Assembly: GCF_003173755.1 (NCBI RefSeq)
Contig: NZ_CP029553.1
Location: forward strand, 769,001-833,000
Origin: Methylobacterium terrae
Lineage (GTDB): Bacteria; Pseudomonadota; Alphaproteobacteria; Rhizobiales; Beijerinckiaceae
Direction of reading: 5' to 3'
Length of the DNA: 64,000 nt
Both the position numbers and the translations under genes were made by a program. Of this stretch, positions 27,913 to 39,345 are shown one piece after another. The notes below the pieces were generated by a model that saw only the letters and a list, made by a program, of their open reading frames with translations, was not told where the DNA came from and did no database searches. How positions within the stretch are numbered: position 1 is the first letter of the stretch; the number at the start of each line of letters is the position of its first letter.

Positions 27913-28203
27913 TCGCGGCGCGGGCCCCATAGCCTGGGCGATCGATGGTCGAAAGATTTCGGAGTACTTGCCGAATCTCGCGCATCCCTATGGCGGTCCA
28001 AAGGCGAAGTACCTGATGCGCTTCGGCTTCAGGCCTGAAGAACCCGGTATCCCGGCAATAGCGAATGCAGGGAGGTCTCCTCCCACCCCTCGCTCCGGGA
28101 ACCCCGATCCCCTCCCATCAAGTTTATTTGCCGCAGGCCGCCCGCCCGGCCTAGTCTCGGCCCGGGCGCGACGGAGGTCGCGCCGGAACGAGGGACCTCC
28201 GCG

Positions 28204-28446
28204 ATGTTCGAGTCGCTCCTGAAGGGCATCGGCGCCGAGCCGGTCGACAACGAGACCCACTTCTACCGGTTCGAGCCCAAGCCCGACATCACCGCCTACG
28301 AGCTCGCCCTGATCCTGCGGCGCTTCGGCGCCCTCACGGCGGGGGCGGCGCCGCTGCACGGCGTGATGCTGATGCCGTGGGAAACCCTCGAGGAGGAGTA
28401 CGCCCGGCACTTCGAGCTGGCACCCCACGGCATGTTCCAGGGCTGA
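28204..28446 (+). CDS. Small conserved-looking protein, unknown
   Basis: 80 residues from ATG 28204. The sequence is acidic and amphipathic (PKPDITAYELALILRRFGAL, WETLEEEYARHF) with no signal or membrane segment. A ribosome site GAGGGA lies 11 bases upstream. It precedes ftsW by 120 bp on the same strand and could be cotranscribed with the division cluster. I do not recognise the family. Confidence 0.65.
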   Translation: MFESLLKGIGAEPVDNETHFYRFEPKPDITAYELALILRRFGALTAGAAPLHGVMLMPWETLEEEYARHFELAPHGMFQG

Positions 28447-28567
28447 CGCTCCCGGTCGCGAGGGCCGACGGCCCGGGCGGGATCCGCAGCCCTGAGGCGG
28501 CGCGGCAACACTCGGTTTACCATTCCGTCCGATGGTCGCGGCTGGTGAACGAGGGGCCCAGCAAGCC

Positions 28568-29707
<1,140 letters not shown>

Positions 29708-29868
29708 TCCTCGCCCCTCCGGGGGGGGCGACCTGTTCCAAAGGGGCGACTTTTCCCCCGAAGGGGTGACCCGGCGGTCCCGTCGTGACACACGGGGCCG
29801 CTCGACCCGACCGGAGACCGCATGTCCGGAGACCGCCCATCCATGCCCCGCCCCGCCCCGGCCGCCCG

Positions 29869-31062
29869 ATGACCGTCGCCCAGCCCCTCGTCCTCCTCGC
29901 CGCGGGCGGCACCGGCGGCCACCTCTTTCCCGCCGAGGCCCTGGCGCTTCGCCTGCGCGAGCGCGGCATCCGGGTCGTGCTCGCCACCGACAGCCGGGTC
30001 GCGGCGCTCTCGGGCGAGTTCCCGGCCTCGGAGATCGTGGCGGTGCCCGCCGCCACCCCGTCGAGCGGGCGCTCGGCCCTGCGCCGCGTCACCGCCTTCG
30101 CGACCCTCGGGCGCGGCTTCGCGGCGGCGGTCCGTGAGGTGCGCCGCCTCAACCCGGCGGTCGTCGTCGGCTTCGGCGGCTATCCGACCGTGCCGCCGCT
30201 GCTCGCCGCCCAGATGCTGCGGGTGCCGACGCTCCTGCACGAGCAGAACGCCGTGATGGGCCGGGCCAACGGGTTCCTGGCCCGCGGGGCCAGCGTGATC
30301 GCCACCGGCTTTCCCGAGGTGCGGGGCGTGCCGGCGAAGGCGCGGGCGCGCCGCGTCCATACCGGCAACCCGGTCCGCCCGGCGGTGCTGGCGGCGGCCG
30401 CGATACCCTACCCGGCGGTCGGGCCCCACTCGGCCCTCCAGCTCCTCGCCTTCGGCGGCAGCCAGGGCGCCCGGGTGATGAGCGACGTCGTGCCCGACGC
30501 GGTGGTGCGCCTGGATCCCGCCCTGCGCGCCCGCCTCACGGTGATCCAGCAGGCCCGCGCGGAAGACCTCGCCCGGGTGCAGGCGCTCTACGAGGGCGCG
30601 GGGCTCGCTGCCTTCGCGGTGGCGCCGTTCTTCAAGGACCTGCCGGCCAAGATGGCGACCTCCCACCTCGTCGTCGCCCGCTCGGGCGCCTCGACGGTGG
30701 CGGAACTGGCGGTGATCGGGCGGCCGTCGATCCTGGTGCCGCTGCCCGGCGCCCTCGACCAGGACCAGGCGGCGAACGCCGCGGTGCTGGAGCGGATCGG
30801 CGCCGCCTTTCCCAGACCACAAACGGACTTCACCCCTGAGCGGCTGGCCGGCGATCTCGGCGCGCTGCTCGGCGATCCCGACCGGCTCGCCGGGGCGGCG
30901 GCCGCCGCCGGGGCGTCGGCCTGCCCGACGCCGCCGAGCGCCTCGCCGCCCTGGTGGTCGAGACCGCCGTCGCGGCCCGCTAGCGGCCCTCGATCGATCA
31001 GGGCGGCCCGCGAGCGGCCGTCACCCCAAGAAGAAGACACGCAAGGACCCCGACTCCCATGA
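29869..31062 (+). CDS. murG: UDP-GlcNAc transferase MurG, C-terminus frameshifted
   Basis: From ATG 29869 the protein begins with the MurG pattern [19 protein letters not shown] and continues with [32 protein letters not shown] and [17 protein letters not shown]. It adds GlcNAc to lipid I to give lipid II at the cytoplasmic face. The annotated frame runs to 31062 (397 residues) with an atypical Pro/Ser/Arg-rich end after GAAAAAGA. The normal family end ([21 protein letters not shown], shown here broken: GLPDAAERL then [12 protein letters not shown]) is encoded in the next frame and stops at 30983. One base appears to be missing near 30,901-30,922. With it restored, the protein would be 371 residues, the usual length. 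Confidence 0.93.
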   Translation: MTVAQPLVLLAAGGTGGHLFPAEALALRLRERGIRVVLATDSRVAALSGEFPASEIVAVPAATPSSGRSALRRVTAFATLGRGFAAAVREVRRLNPAVVVGFGGYPTVPPLLAAQMLRVPTLLHEQNAVMGRANGFLARGASVIATGFPEVRGVPAKARARRVHTGNPVRPAVLAAAAIPYPAVGPHSALQLLAFGGSQGARVMSDVVPDAVVRLDPALRARLTVIQQARAEDLARVQALYEGAGLAAFAVAPFFKDLPAKMATSHLVVARSGASTVAELAVIGRPSILVPLPGALDQDQAANAAVLERIGAAFPRPQTDFTPERLAGDLGALLGDPDRLAGAAAAAGASACPTPPSASPPWWSRPPSRPASGPRSIRAARERPSPQEEDTQGPRLP

Positions 31063-32474
31063 AGCTGCCGAACCAGCTCGGACCCATCCACTTCATCGGC
31101 ATCGGCGGCATCGGCATGTCCGGCATCGCCGAGGTGATGAACAATCTCGGCTACACGGTGCAGGGCTCGGACGCGTCCGACAACGCCAACGTGCGCCGCC
31201 TGACCGAGAAGGGCATCCGCACCTTCGTGGGCCACCGGGCCGAGAACCTCGCCGACGCCGCCCTGGTGGTGGTCTCGACCGCGATCCGCCGCGACAACCC
31301 GGAGCTGGTCTCCGCCCGCGAGCGCCGCCTGCCGGTGGTGCGCCGGGCCGAGATGCTGGCCGAGCTGATGCGCTTCAAGTCCTGCGTGGCGGTGGCCGGC
31401 ACCCACGGCAAGACCACCACCACGTCGCTCGTCGCCACCCTGCTCGATGCCGGCGAGCTCGACCCCACCGTCATCAACGGCGGCATCATCAACGCCTACG
31501 GCACCAACGCCCGCATGGGCGAGGGCGACTGGATGGTGGTCGAGGCCGACGAATCCGACGGCACCTTCCTGAAGCTGCCGGCCGACATCGCCATCGTCAC
31601 CAACATCGATCCCGAGCACCTCGACCATTTCGGCTCGTTCGACGCGATCAAGGACGCCTTCCGGGCCTTCATCGACAACATCCCGTTCTACGGCTTTGCC
31701 GTGATGTGCATCGACCACCCGACGGTGCAGGACCTCGTCGGGCGCATCGAGGACCGGCGCATCATCACCTACGGCGAGAACCCGCAGGCCGACGTGCGCC
31801 TGATCGACGTCGACCTGAAGGGCGGCCAGAGCCGGTTCCGGGTGATGATCCGCGACCGCCGCCCCGGCTTCCGGATGGAGATGGAGGACCTCGTCCTGCC
31901 GATGCCGGGCAAGCACAACGCGCTCAACGCCACCGCCGCGCTCGCGGTCGCCCACGAGCTCGGCGTCTCGCCCGACGCGATCCGCAAGGCGCTGGCGAAT
32001 TTCGGCGGCGTCAAGCGCCGCTTCACCCGCACCGGCGAGTGGAACGGCTGCCAGATCTTCGACGATTACGGCCATCACCCGGTCGAGATCCGGGCGGTGC
32101 TGAAGGCCGCCCGCGCCTCCACCGACGGCCGCGTCGTCGCCGTGGTGCAGCCGCACCGCTACTCGCGCCTCGCCTCGCTGTTCGACGATTTCTGCACCTG
32201 CTTCAACGACGCCGACACGGTCATCGTCGCCCCCGTCTACGCCGCCGGCGAGGCGCCGATCGAGGGCATCGACCGCGACACCCTGGTGGCGGGCCTGACC
32301 TCCCGCGGCCACCGCAACGCCGTCGCGCTCGAGCGCACGGAGGATCTCGCCGGCATCGTCGGCGGGCTCGTGGGGCCGGGCGACTACGTGGTGTGCCTGG
32401 GCGCCGGCAACATCACCCAGTGGGCCTACGCGCTCCCGGGCGAACTCGCCTCGATCGGCGAGAAGGCGGCGTGA
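31059..32474 (+). CDS. murC: UDP-N-acetylmuramate-L-alanine ligase MurC
   Basis: 471 residues, normal for MurC. It starts with the Rossmann element [18 protein letters not shown]. The ATP loop is [14 protein letters not shown], the Mur-ligase acidic motif [11 protein letters not shown], and the C-terminal domain includes [12 protein letters not shown]. It joins L-alanine to UDP-MurNAc, the first step of stem-peptide assembly in the cytosol. It follows murG in the division cluster; the out-of-frame murG extension overlaps its start by four bases. Confidence 0.96.
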   Translation: MKLPNQLGPIHFIGIGGIGMSGIAEVMNNLGYTVQGSDASDNANVRRLTEKGIRTFVGHRAENLADAALVVVSTAIRRDNPELVSARERRLPVVRRAEMLAELMRFKSCVAVAGTHGKTTTTSLVATLLDAGELDPTVINGGIINAYGTNARMGEGDWMVVEADESDGTFLKLPADIAIVTNIDPEHLDHFGSFDAIKDAFRAFIDNIPFYGFAVMCIDHPTVQDLVGRIEDRRIITYGENPQADVRLIDVDLKGGQSRFRVMIRDRRPGFRMEMEDLVLPMPGKHNALNATAALAVAHELGVSPDAIRKALANFGGVKRRFTRTGEWNGCQIFDDYGHHPVEIRAVLKAARASTDGRVVAVVQPHRYSRLASLFDDFCTCFNDADTVIVAPVYAAGEAPIEGIDRDTLVAGLTSRGHRNAVALERTEDLAGIVGGLVGPGDYVVCLGAGNITQWAYALPGELASIGEKAA

Positions 32475-32489
32475 GGCTCTGATACTCCG

Positions 32490-33062
32490 ATGCGTGGCCC
32501 CGACGATCCCGGTACGGCGCGGGCCCGCACCCTGAGGCGGACCCAGACCGATTCCGAGCGGGCACTCTGGTCGCGATTGCGTGACCGGCGCTTGGCGGAA
32601 GCGAAGTTCGTGCGCCAGATGCCGATCGGCCGCTACTTCGCCGATTTCACCTGCCGGGAGGCGAAGCTCGTCGTCGAACTCGACGGCAGCCAGCATGCGG
32701 AGAGCGGCTACGACCGTGAGCGCGATGCGTGGCTGGCCTCTCAGGGCTGGCGCGTGCTTCGGTTCTGGAACGGCGAGATCGCGCGCAACCTGCAAGGCGT
32801 CCTCGAAACCATCCTGGCTGCCATCACGGAGCGCCACTCCTCCTCCTCTCCCCGCGGGCGGGGAGAGGGCCGTGTCCCCCTCGTTGGGGACACGGCGAGC
32901 CCGCAGGGCGAGGGTGAGGGGGTGTTTCCGAAGAAGCCACATCCGGCACCACCCCCTCACCCTCGGCTGCCGCCTCGTTTCGCCCCCGACAAGGGGGGCG
33001 AAACCCTCTCCCCGCCCGCGGGGAGAGGGGATGGGCGGCCTTCATCCCGATCGGATCCATGA
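32490..33062 (+). CDS. DUF559 (endonuclease-like) protein with repeat-derived tail
   Basis: 190 residues from ATG 32490. Residues 10-115 are a DUF559 domain, related to very-short-patch-repair-type nucleases: [49 protein letters not shown] and [12 protein letters not shown]. The E/D residues fit a PD-(D/E)XK-like core. After about residue 118 the protein is low-complexity ([13 protein letters not shown] onward) and is encoded by a nested inverted repeat. The stop overlaps the murB start by four bases (33059-33062). DUF559 genes are mobile passengers in many genomes; a role in wall synthesis is not implied. Confidence 0.82.
   Translation: MRGPDDPGTARARTLRRTQTDSERALWSRLRDRRLAEAKFVRQMPIGRYFADFTCREAKLVVELDGSQHAESGYDRERDAWLASQGWRVLRFWNGEIARNLQGVLETILAAITERHSSSSPRGRGEGRVPLVGDTASPQGEGEGVFPKKPHPAPPPHPRLPPRFAPDKGGETLSPPAGRGDGRPSSRSDP
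32845..33029. repeat. Nested inverted repeat of REP/RIME type
   Basis: A 185-bp palindromic block. The outer arms 32845-32868 and 33005-33028 are reverse complements, and each is itself a hairpin (cctctccccgc / gcggggagagg). A second hairpin lies at 32871-32894 (cgtgtcccc / ggggacacg). A 16-base inner pair, 32909-32924 with 32950-32965, surrounds the centre. Such CTCTCCCCGC-type palindromes are dispersed repeats in many alphaproteobacteria; copy number was not tested here. It forms the 3' end of the DUF559 gene and ends 30 bp before murB. Confidence 0.85.
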
Positions 33063-33979
33063 CGACCTCCGCCGCCATCCTCGCCGCCCTGGAACCCGCC
33101 GCCCTGCGCGGTCGCCTCCTGCCCGACCATCCGCTCGCCGACCTGACCTGGTTCCGGGTCGGGGGACCGGCGGACGTGCTGTTCACCCCCGCCGACGAGG
33201 ACGACCTCGCGGCCGCTCTGGCGGCCCTGCCGTCCGGGGTTCCCGTGACGGTGATCGGGCTCGGCTCGAACCTGATCGTGCGCGACGGCGGGGTGCCGGG
33301 TCTCGTCATCCGCCTCGGCGGCAAGGCCTTCGGGTCGATCGCGATCGACGGCGAGACGATCCGGGCCGGCACCGCGGTGCCGGACATGAAGCTCGCCCGC
33401 GCCGCGGCGGAGGCCGGGCTGGACGGGCTCGCCTTCTATCGCGGCATCCCGGGCTCGGTCGGGGGCGCGCTCCGGATGAATGCCGGGGCGCATGGCGGCG
33501 AGACCACCGACGTGCTGGTCGAGGCCCGCGGGATCGACCGCTCGGGGATCCTCCACGTCCTCTCGCACGCCGAGATGGGCTTTTCCTACCGCCACTGCGC
33601 CGCGCCCGCCGACCTGATCTTCACCCAGGCGACCTATCGCGGGAGGCCCGGCGACCGGGCGGCGATCGAGGCCGAGATGGACCGGGTGACGGCGGCCCGC
33701 GAGGCGGCCCAGCCGATCCGCGAGCGCACCGGCGGCTCGACCTTCAAGAACCCGGACGGGGCCAAGGCCTGGCAGCTCGTCGACGCCGCCGGCTGCCGCG
33801 GGCTCATCCGCGGCGGCGCCCAGGTGTCGGAGATGCACTGCAACTTCCTGATCAACCGCGGCGGCGCCTCGGCGGCCGACATCGAGGGCCTGGGCGAGGA
33901 GGTGCGGGCGCGGGTGCGCGAGACCTCCGGGATCGACCTGCACTGGGAGATCAAGCGGGTCGGCGTGGCCGCCCGCTGA
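33059..33979 (+). CDS. murB: UDP-N-acetylenolpyruvoylglucosamine reductase MurB
   Basis: 306 residues, a type I MurB. FAD-domain elements are [16 protein letters not shown] and [13 protein letters not shown]. The substrate domain has [20 protein letters not shown] and the catalytic-Ser segment [12 protein letters not shown], with AAGCRG and [16 protein letters not shown] near the end. It reduces UDP-GlcNAc-enolpyruvate to UDP-MurNAc with NADPH. The start overlaps the DUF559 stop by four bases. Confidence 0.96.
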   Translation: MTTSAAILAALEPAALRGRLLPDHPLADLTWFRVGGPADVLFTPADEDDLAAALAALPSGVPVTVIGLGSNLIVRDGGVPGLVIRLGGKAFGSIAIDGETIRAGTAVPDMKLARAAAEAGLDGLAFYRGIPGSVGGALRMNAGAHGGETTDVLVEARGIDRSGILHVLSHAEMGFSYRHCAAPADLIFTQATYRGRPGDRAAIEAEMDRVTAAREAAQPIRERTGGSTFKNPDGAKAWQLVDAAGCRGLIRGGAQVSEMHCNFLINRGGASAADIEGLGEEVRARVRETSGIDLHWEIKRVGVAAR

Positions 33980-34543
33980 TTCGCGAATCATCCGGGCGTT
34001 AACCACCCGGGCGGCCGACAGGCCCGAAGGCCCTGCGACGGGATGACCGGGCCTTAACCGACGACGGGCGGGCACGGGGCCCGGGCAACGCCGGCGATCC
34101 CGAGGCCCGCGAGTGTCCCGCCGTCCCGTGGAGGAGGCGATCCCGCGGCGGGCAAGTCCTTGTCGAAGCAGGGGCTTCGGGCCGCGATCCGGGTTCCCCG
34201 CCGCCCGGGCCGTCGGCGCCCGGACGGCCGGGCTCCGGCCGATCGCCGGGGGAGGCCGCGCCGCCGCACCGGGCCGCGGCGGACGCGCGATCCCTGTGCG
34301 GGGACCGAAAATTTTACCGGATATTTACCAGCGAGTTCGAGAGTTGGCGTTAACGGCGCATCAAGCACTTGGATGCCGGGCGTGAGCCGTGCCGACCTCT
34401 CGCGACGACGCGGACCGGTCCCTTCAGCGACCGGTGCGCCCGCAGCTTCAGGCCGACACGGGGACAGCCCGGACGACCGAGACCCAAGCCCTGCGCCGGA
34501 GATCGCAGCCCATGCCGGGTATCGTTTTCGGTGAACTCGTCCG
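33980..34543. other. Gene-free gap where ddl usually lies; CcrM-type sites
   Basis: 564 bp between murB and ftsQ. In most relatives D-alanine ligase (ddl) occupies this position; no frame here resembles it. Two GANTC sites face each other at 33978-33982 and 33985-33989, overlapping the murB stop. TTAA cores occur at 33999-34002, 34054-34057 and 34350-34353, but none forms a full CtrA box (TTAA-N7-TTAA). An AT-richer stretch at 34308-34360 is the best candidate for a ftsQAZ promoter. Confidence 0.5.
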
Positions 34544-35551
34544 ATGGATGGTGGTGGACGTTTCCCTGAGCCGCTGACCGTCGCCGGCTATGCCGGCGAG
34601 GAGGCCGGCACGCCCGCGCCCCAGCCGGGGACGGCGCCGACCTGGGGCGCTCCCGCGCGCGAGGCGCGCCTCGGCGGGGTGATCCTCGCCCGCGTCCTGC
34701 CGCGGTTCCTGCGCCCGCGCCGCGCCTCGGTGGCGGTGCCGATCGAGCGGCGGATGCCGCGCCATCTCGGGATGGGCCTGGCCTTCGGGTTCTTCGGCCT
34801 CGTCGCGGTGGCCGGCTTCGTGTCCGGCGGCGGCTACGCCGAGATCTCGGCCCGCTACGGCACGCCCGCCGACATGGCCGCGCGGGGCCTCGGCTTCGGC
34901 CTCGACAAGGTCACGATCTCGGGGCTGGTGCAGCTGCGCTCGGCCGAGATCCTCAAGGCCGCCGGCATCGACCAGCGCAACTCGCTGCCCTTCCTCAGCG
35001 TGGTCGACGTGCGCGACCGCCTGTCCACCGTCCCGCTGATCGGCGCGGTGTCGGTGCGCAAGATCTACCCGCGCGAGCTCCTGATCACGCTGACCGAGCG
35101 CGAGCCGAGCGCCCTGTGGCAGCGCAACGGCGAGATCGCCGTGATCGCCGCCGACGGCACGGTGATCGACCAGATGCGCGACGGCCGCTTCTCCGACCTG
35201 CCGCTGGTGGTGGGCGACGAGGCGAACCTGCGCACCAAGGAGTACCTCGCGCTGCTCGAGGCCGCGGGGCCCCTCCGGGAGCGCATCCGGGCCGGCACCC
35301 TGGTCTCGGGGAGGCGCTGGACCCTCAAGCTCGACGGCATCGACGTGCGCCTGCCCGAGGCCGGCGCCCGCGAGGCGGTCGCTCGCCTCGTCAAGCTCGA
35401 GGCCGAGTCGAGCCTGCTCGAGAAGGACATCATCGCGGTCGACCTCAGGCTGCCCGACCGGGTGGTGGTGCGGCTGACCGAGGAGGGCGCGGCGGCGCGC
35501 CTGGAGGCCCAGAAGAAGCAGCAGAAGAAGCCGAAGGGGACCGAGACATGA
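34544..35551 (+). CDS. ftsQ: Cell-division protein FtsQ
   Basis: 335 residues from ATG 34544. A cytoplasmic N-terminus of about 80 residues precedes one membrane helix (GMGLAFGFFGLVAVAGFV). A POTRA domain follows (GFGLDKVTISGLVQLRSAEI), then the FtsQ beta domain with VSVRKIYPRELLITLTER and EREPSALWQRNGEIAVI. The C-terminus is Lys/Gln-rich. FtsQ links early and late divisome proteins in the periplasm. It is 100 bp upstream of ftsA. Confidence 0.93.
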   Translation: MDGGGRFPEPLTVAGYAGEEAGTPAPQPGTAPTWGAPAREARLGGVILARVLPRFLRPRRASVAVPIERRMPRHLGMGLAFGFFGLVAVAGFVSGGGYAEISARYGTPADMAARGLGFGLDKVTISGLVQLRSAEILKAAGIDQRNSLPFLSVVDVRDRLSTVPLIGAVSVRKIYPRELLITLTEREPSALWQRNGEIAVIAADGTVIDQMRDGRFSDLPLVVGDEANLRTKEYLALLEAAGPLRERIRAGTLVSGRRWTLKLDGIDVRLPEAGAREAVARLVKLEAESSLLEKDIIAVDLRLPDRVVVRLTEEGAAARLEAQKKQQKKPKGTET

Positions 35552-35651
35552 CCCGCGCGCGAGACGTGACGCCCGCGGGTCTGCCGGGATCCTTGCCCGC
35601 CGGTTCCACCCGCCCCGCCATCACCGTTTCCTCGTCCGTGAGCGTCGCGTC

Positions 35652-36977
35652 ATGAGTCTCCTCCAGCACGGTCTCACGCCGCGCTTAAAGCCGCTCTCGG
35701 CGCGCCGCAGCGCGACCCTGTCGGTGCTCGACATCGGCACCAGCAAGATCGTCTGCCTCGTCGCCGAGCTGCAGCCGGTCGAGACCCTGGCGACCCTGCG
35801 CGGCCGCACCCACCTCGCCCGCATCATCGGCATCGGCCACCAGCGCTCCCTCGGCCTCAAGGGCGGCGCCGTGGTCGACCTCGAGGCGGCCGAGACCGCG
35901 ATCCGCCAGGCGGTCCACGCCGCCGAGCGCATGGCCCGGGTCGAGGTGCAGTCGGTCATCGTCAGCCTGTCGGGCGGCCGGCTCGGCTCGCAGCACTTCG
36001 ACGCCAAGGTCCCGGTGCGCACCGGCGCCGTCACCGGCTCGGACGTGCAGCGGGTGCTGGAGGCGGCGAGCACCCACAGCATCAGCCCGGGGCGCGCGGT
36101 GCTGCACGCCCTGCCGACCGGCTACTCCCTCGACCAGCAGAGCGCGGTGGTCGACCCGTCGGGCATGCTCGGCGAGCGCCTCGGCGTCGACCTGCACGTC
36201 GTCACCGCCGAGATCGCCGCCGCCCGCAACCTGATGCTGGCGGTCGAGAACACCCACCTGCGGGTCGAGGCGGTGATCGCCACCCCCTACGCCTCGGGCC
36301 TCTCGGCGCTGGTCGACGACGAGGCCGAGATGGGTGTGGCTGTCGTCGACATGGGCGGCGGCACGACGAGCGTCGGGGTGTTCTCCGGCGGCCACCTCGT
36401 CCATTGCGACGCGCTGGCGGTCGGCGGCCACCACGTCACCATGGACATCGCCCGCGGCCTCTCGACCCGGGTGGCGGCGGCCGAGCGTCTCAAGACCCTG
36501 TACGGCGCCGCGATGGCGACGGCGTCGGACGAGCGCGACATGATCGCGGTCCACGGCGTCGACGAGGACGAGCGCGACCTGCCCCACCACATCCCGAAGT
36601 CGCACCTCGTGCGGATCATCCGCCCGCGGGTCGAGGAGGTGCTGGAGCTGGTGCGCGACCGCCTGCGCAACGCGGGCTTCGCCGCCCAGGCCGGGCGCCG
36701 GGTGGTGCTGACCGGCGGCGCGAGCCAGCTCGTCGGCCTGCCGGAGGTCGCCCGCCGCATCCTGCAGGGCCAGGTCCGGATCGGCCGGCCGCTCGGCATC
36801 AAGGGGCTGCCCGAGGCCGCCAAGGGACCGGCCTTCTCGGCCGCCGTCGGCCTCCTGGTCTACCCCCAGGTCTCGCATGTCGAGCACTTCGAGCCCCGCG
36901 GCCAGTCCGGCCATGCGGGCCTCGGTTCCGACACATACCTCTCCAAGGTCGGACGCTGGATCCGGGAGAGCTTCTAA
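35652..36977 (+). CDS. ftsA: Cell-division protein FtsA
   Basis: 441 residues, an actin-like ATPase. Phosphate-binding elements are [16 protein letters not shown] and [14 protein letters not shown], and the adenosine motif is [13 protein letters not shown]. The SHS2-type domain 1C lies between, around [13 protein letters not shown]. The C-terminal membrane-targeting helix is [12 protein letters not shown]. It tethers FtsZ filaments to the inner membrane. It is followed by ftsZ after 116 bp. Confidence 0.96.
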   Translation: MSLLQHGLTPRLKPLSARRSATLSVLDIGTSKIVCLVAELQPVETLATLRGRTHLARIIGIGHQRSLGLKGGAVVDLEAAETAIRQAVHAAERMARVEVQSVIVSLSGGRLGSQHFDAKVPVRTGAVTGSDVQRVLEAASTHSISPGRAVLHALPTGYSLDQQSAVVDPSGMLGERLGVDLHVVTAEIAAARNLMLAVENTHLRVEAVIATPYASGLSALVDDEAEMGVAVVDMGGGTTSVGVFSGGHLVHCDALAVGGHHVTMDIARGLSTRVAAAERLKTLYGAAMATASDERDMIAVHGVDEDERDLPHHIPKSHLVRIIRPRVEEVLELVRDRLRNAGFAAQAGRRVVLTGGASQLVGLPEVARRILQGQVRIGRPLGIKGLPEAAKGPAFSAAVGLLVYPQVSHVEHFEPRGQSGHAGLGSDTYLSKVGRWIRESF

Positions 36978-37093
36978 CGGGATCGCCTCCCGGCGCGGGC
37001 CCCGGAAACGGGCCGCATCGGCGGGGTGGGACGGCAAGCGGCGCCGATGAGGCGCCAACCAGAAACGTAACGATCATCAGAGGCTCGCGCATC

Positions 37094-38953
37094 ATGGCCA
37101 TCTCCCTGCAAGCTCCGGACATCCGCGAACTGAAGCCCCGCATCACCGTGTTCGGCGTCGGCGGCGCCGGCGGCAACGCCGTCAACAACATGATCGAGTC
37201 GGGCCTCCTCGGCTGCGAGTTCGTGGTCGCCAACACCGACGCCCAGGCGCTGACCTCCTCGAAGGCCGAGCGCGTGATCCAGATGGGCATCGGCGTGACG
37301 CAGGGTCTCGGCGCCGGCTCGCAGCCGGACGTCGGCCGCGCCGCCGCCGAGGAGGTGATCGACGAGATCCGCGACCAGCTCTCGGGCGCCCACATGTGCT
37401 TCATCACCGCCGGCATGGGCGGCGGCACCGGCACCGGCGCGGCCCCGGTCATCGCCCGCACCGCCCGCGACATGGGCATCCTGACGGTCGGCGTCGTGAC
37501 GAAGCCGTTCCAGTTCGAGGGCGTGCGCCGCATGCGCACCGCCGAGTCGGGCATCAACGAGCTGCAGCAGGCCGTCGACACCCTGATCGTGATCCCGAAC
37601 CAGAACCTGTTCCGGGTCGCCAACGAGAAGACCACCTTCGCGGACGCCTTCGCGATGGCCGACCAGGTGCTCTACTCGGGCGTGGCCTGCATCACCGACC
37701 TGATGGTGAAGGAGGGTCTCATCAACCTCGACTTCGCCGACGTGCGGGCGATCATGCGCGGCATGGGCAAGGCGATGATGGGCACCGGCGAGGCGTCGGG
37801 CGAGAAGCGCGCCAACCGCGCGGCGGAAGCCGCGATCGCCAACCCGCTCCTCGACGACGTCTCGATGAAGGGCGCCCGCGGCCTCCTGATCTCGATCACC
37901 GGCGGCAACGACCTGACCCTCTACGAGCTCGACGAGGCCGCCACCCGCATCCGCGAGGAGGTCGATTCCGACGCCAACATCATCCTGGGCGCCACCTTCG
38001 ACGAGAGCCTCGACGGCATCATCCGGGTCTCGGTCGTCGCCACCGGCATCGAGCCGGCCCTGATCAACGCCAACGCGATCGGCTCGCCGGAGATCGCCCA
38101 GACCGAGCAGCGCATCGCCGAGGTCGCCGAGCGCCTGCGCGCCGAGGCCCGGGCCCGCGCCGCCGCCCCGTCGGCGCCCCCCTCCACCGCCTCCTTTCGT
38201 CCCGCCGAGGCCCCGGTAGCGCGGGCCCCGGCGCCGGAGCCGGTGGCGCATGCCCCGATGCACGCTCCGATGCATCAGGCCTCCGCCCCCGAGCCCGTGC
38301 GGATGGAGCTGCCCCCCGTCCACCAGGCCGCCGGCCTGATGCGCGACGAGGTGCAGATCACCCCGGCCCAGCCGCGCACCGCCCCGGTCTACGAGCCGGC
38401 CCCGGCGCCGGCCCCCGAGCCGCAGATGCCGATGGCGTCGGGCCCGTTCATCCCGCCGTCCCCGGCGGTGGTGCGCGCGCCGCGCATGCCCCGGGTCCAG
38501 GACCTGCCGATGCCGGCCCAGAACCAGATCCGGGCCAGCCGCGGCGAGGAGCCGGTGCAGCAGGTGACCCCGGACGCCAAGCGCACCTCGCTCCTGCGCC
38601 GCCTCGCCACCGTCGGCTTCGGCGGCCGGCGCGAGGACGAGGCCGGCCAGCCGGCGCAGGCTCCCGCCCACGCCCCCGTGGCGCACGCCCCGCAGCCGGC
38701 GCCGCGGCCGATGGCCCAGGCTCCGATGCAGCAGGCTCCGATGCAGCAGGCCCCGGTGCAGCACCACGCCGCCCCGGCCCCGCGCCAGGCCGCCCCGCAA
38801 TACGCCCCGCAGGGCTACGCGCCGCAGCCCCAGGGCTACCGCCCGGCGCAAGGCAACCTCGACCCGCAGGGCCGCGCGGTGCCGGCCGGCACCCGCATGA
38901 TGGACGACGACCAGCTCGAGATCCCGGCCTTCCTGCGCCGCCAGGCGAACTGA
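37094..38953 (+). CDS. ftsZ: Cell-division GTPase FtsZ with long linker
   Basis: 619 residues from ATG 37094 ([17 protein letters not shown]). The tubulin-like GTPase has the signature loop [15 protein letters not shown] and the catalytic T7 loop [11 protein letters not shown], ending near residue 320. A disordered Pro/Ala/Gln-rich linker of about 280 residues follows. It contains HAPMHAPMH and 15-base tandem repeats at about 38717-38763 encoding QAPMQ units. The protein closes with [14 protein letters not shown], the conserved tail that binds FtsA and other partners. The linker is longer than in many bacteria but usual for this order. Confidence 0.97.
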   Translation: MAISLQAPDIRELKPRITVFGVGGAGGNAVNNMIESGLLGCEFVVANTDAQALTSSKAERVIQMGIGVTQGLGAGSQPDVGRAAAEEVIDEIRDQLSGAHMCFITAGMGGGTGTGAAPVIARTARDMGILTVGVVTKPFQFEGVRRMRTAESGINELQQAVDTLIVIPNQNLFRVANEKTTFADAFAMADQVLYSGVACITDLMVKEGLINLDFADVRAIMRGMGKAMMGTGEASGEKRANRAAEAAIANPLLDDVSMKGARGLLISITGGNDLTLYELDEAATRIREEVDSDANIILGATFDESLDGIIRVSVVATGIEPALINANAIGSPEIAQTEQRIAEVAERLRAEARARAAAPSAPPSTASFRPAEAPVARAPAPEPVAHAPMHAPMHQASAPEPVRMELPPVHQAAGLMRDEVQITPAQPRTAPVYEPAPAPAPEPQMPMASGPFIPPSPAVVRAPRMPRVQDLPMPAQNQIRASRGEEPVQQVTPDAKRTSLLRRLATVGFGGRREDEAGQPAQAPAHAPVAHAPQPAPRPMAQAPMQQAPMQQAPVQHHAAPAPRQAAPQYAPQGYAPQPQGYRPAQGNLDPQGRAVPAGTRMMDDDQLEIPAFLRRQAN

Positions 38954-39065
38954 GACGACCGGACCGGGACGACGGACGGGGCCCGCCGAAAGGCGGTGCC
39001 CCTGCGTCGCCCGGAGAGCGCCACGATCCCGCCACGCGGGCCGCCGGTGCCGCCCAAAAGACACA

Positions 39066-39092
39066 CCCCGAGGCCCCCCGGCCTCGGGGTTT
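39066..39092 (+). terminator. Intrinsic terminator downstream of ftsZ
   Basis: Perfect 10-bp stem ccccgaggcc (39066-39075) and ggcctcgggg (39080-39089), loop cccc, followed by ttt. It lies 110 bp after the ftsZ stop and separates the division cluster from lpxC. The rest of the gap (38954-39345) shows nothing else clear. Confidence 0.85.
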
Positions 39093-39345
39093 ACGCGTTG
39101 TTCAAGCTTTTGATGCAGAACGGTTTTTCGCGGTCGAAGCCGGGCCGCCGGACTGTTACAGAGCGTAAGAATCCGTGATTTGGCCGTGCTTGAGAGCGCG
39201 ACTATAGGTGTCCTACGCACAAGGGCGAAGGCCGCGCCACCCGCCGGCACCGACACCCACAGGGGCTTCAAGCAACGGACGGATCGCCTCGAACGTGGGC
39301 CCGGCAACGGGACACGCTGGTGAGTCGCGGCCGAGGGCTGAGGTA

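Noticed and set aside
33999..34357. CtrA binding box upstream of ftsQ
   Set aside because: TTAA cores occur, but none is followed by a second TTAA after seven bases, so only half-sites exist.
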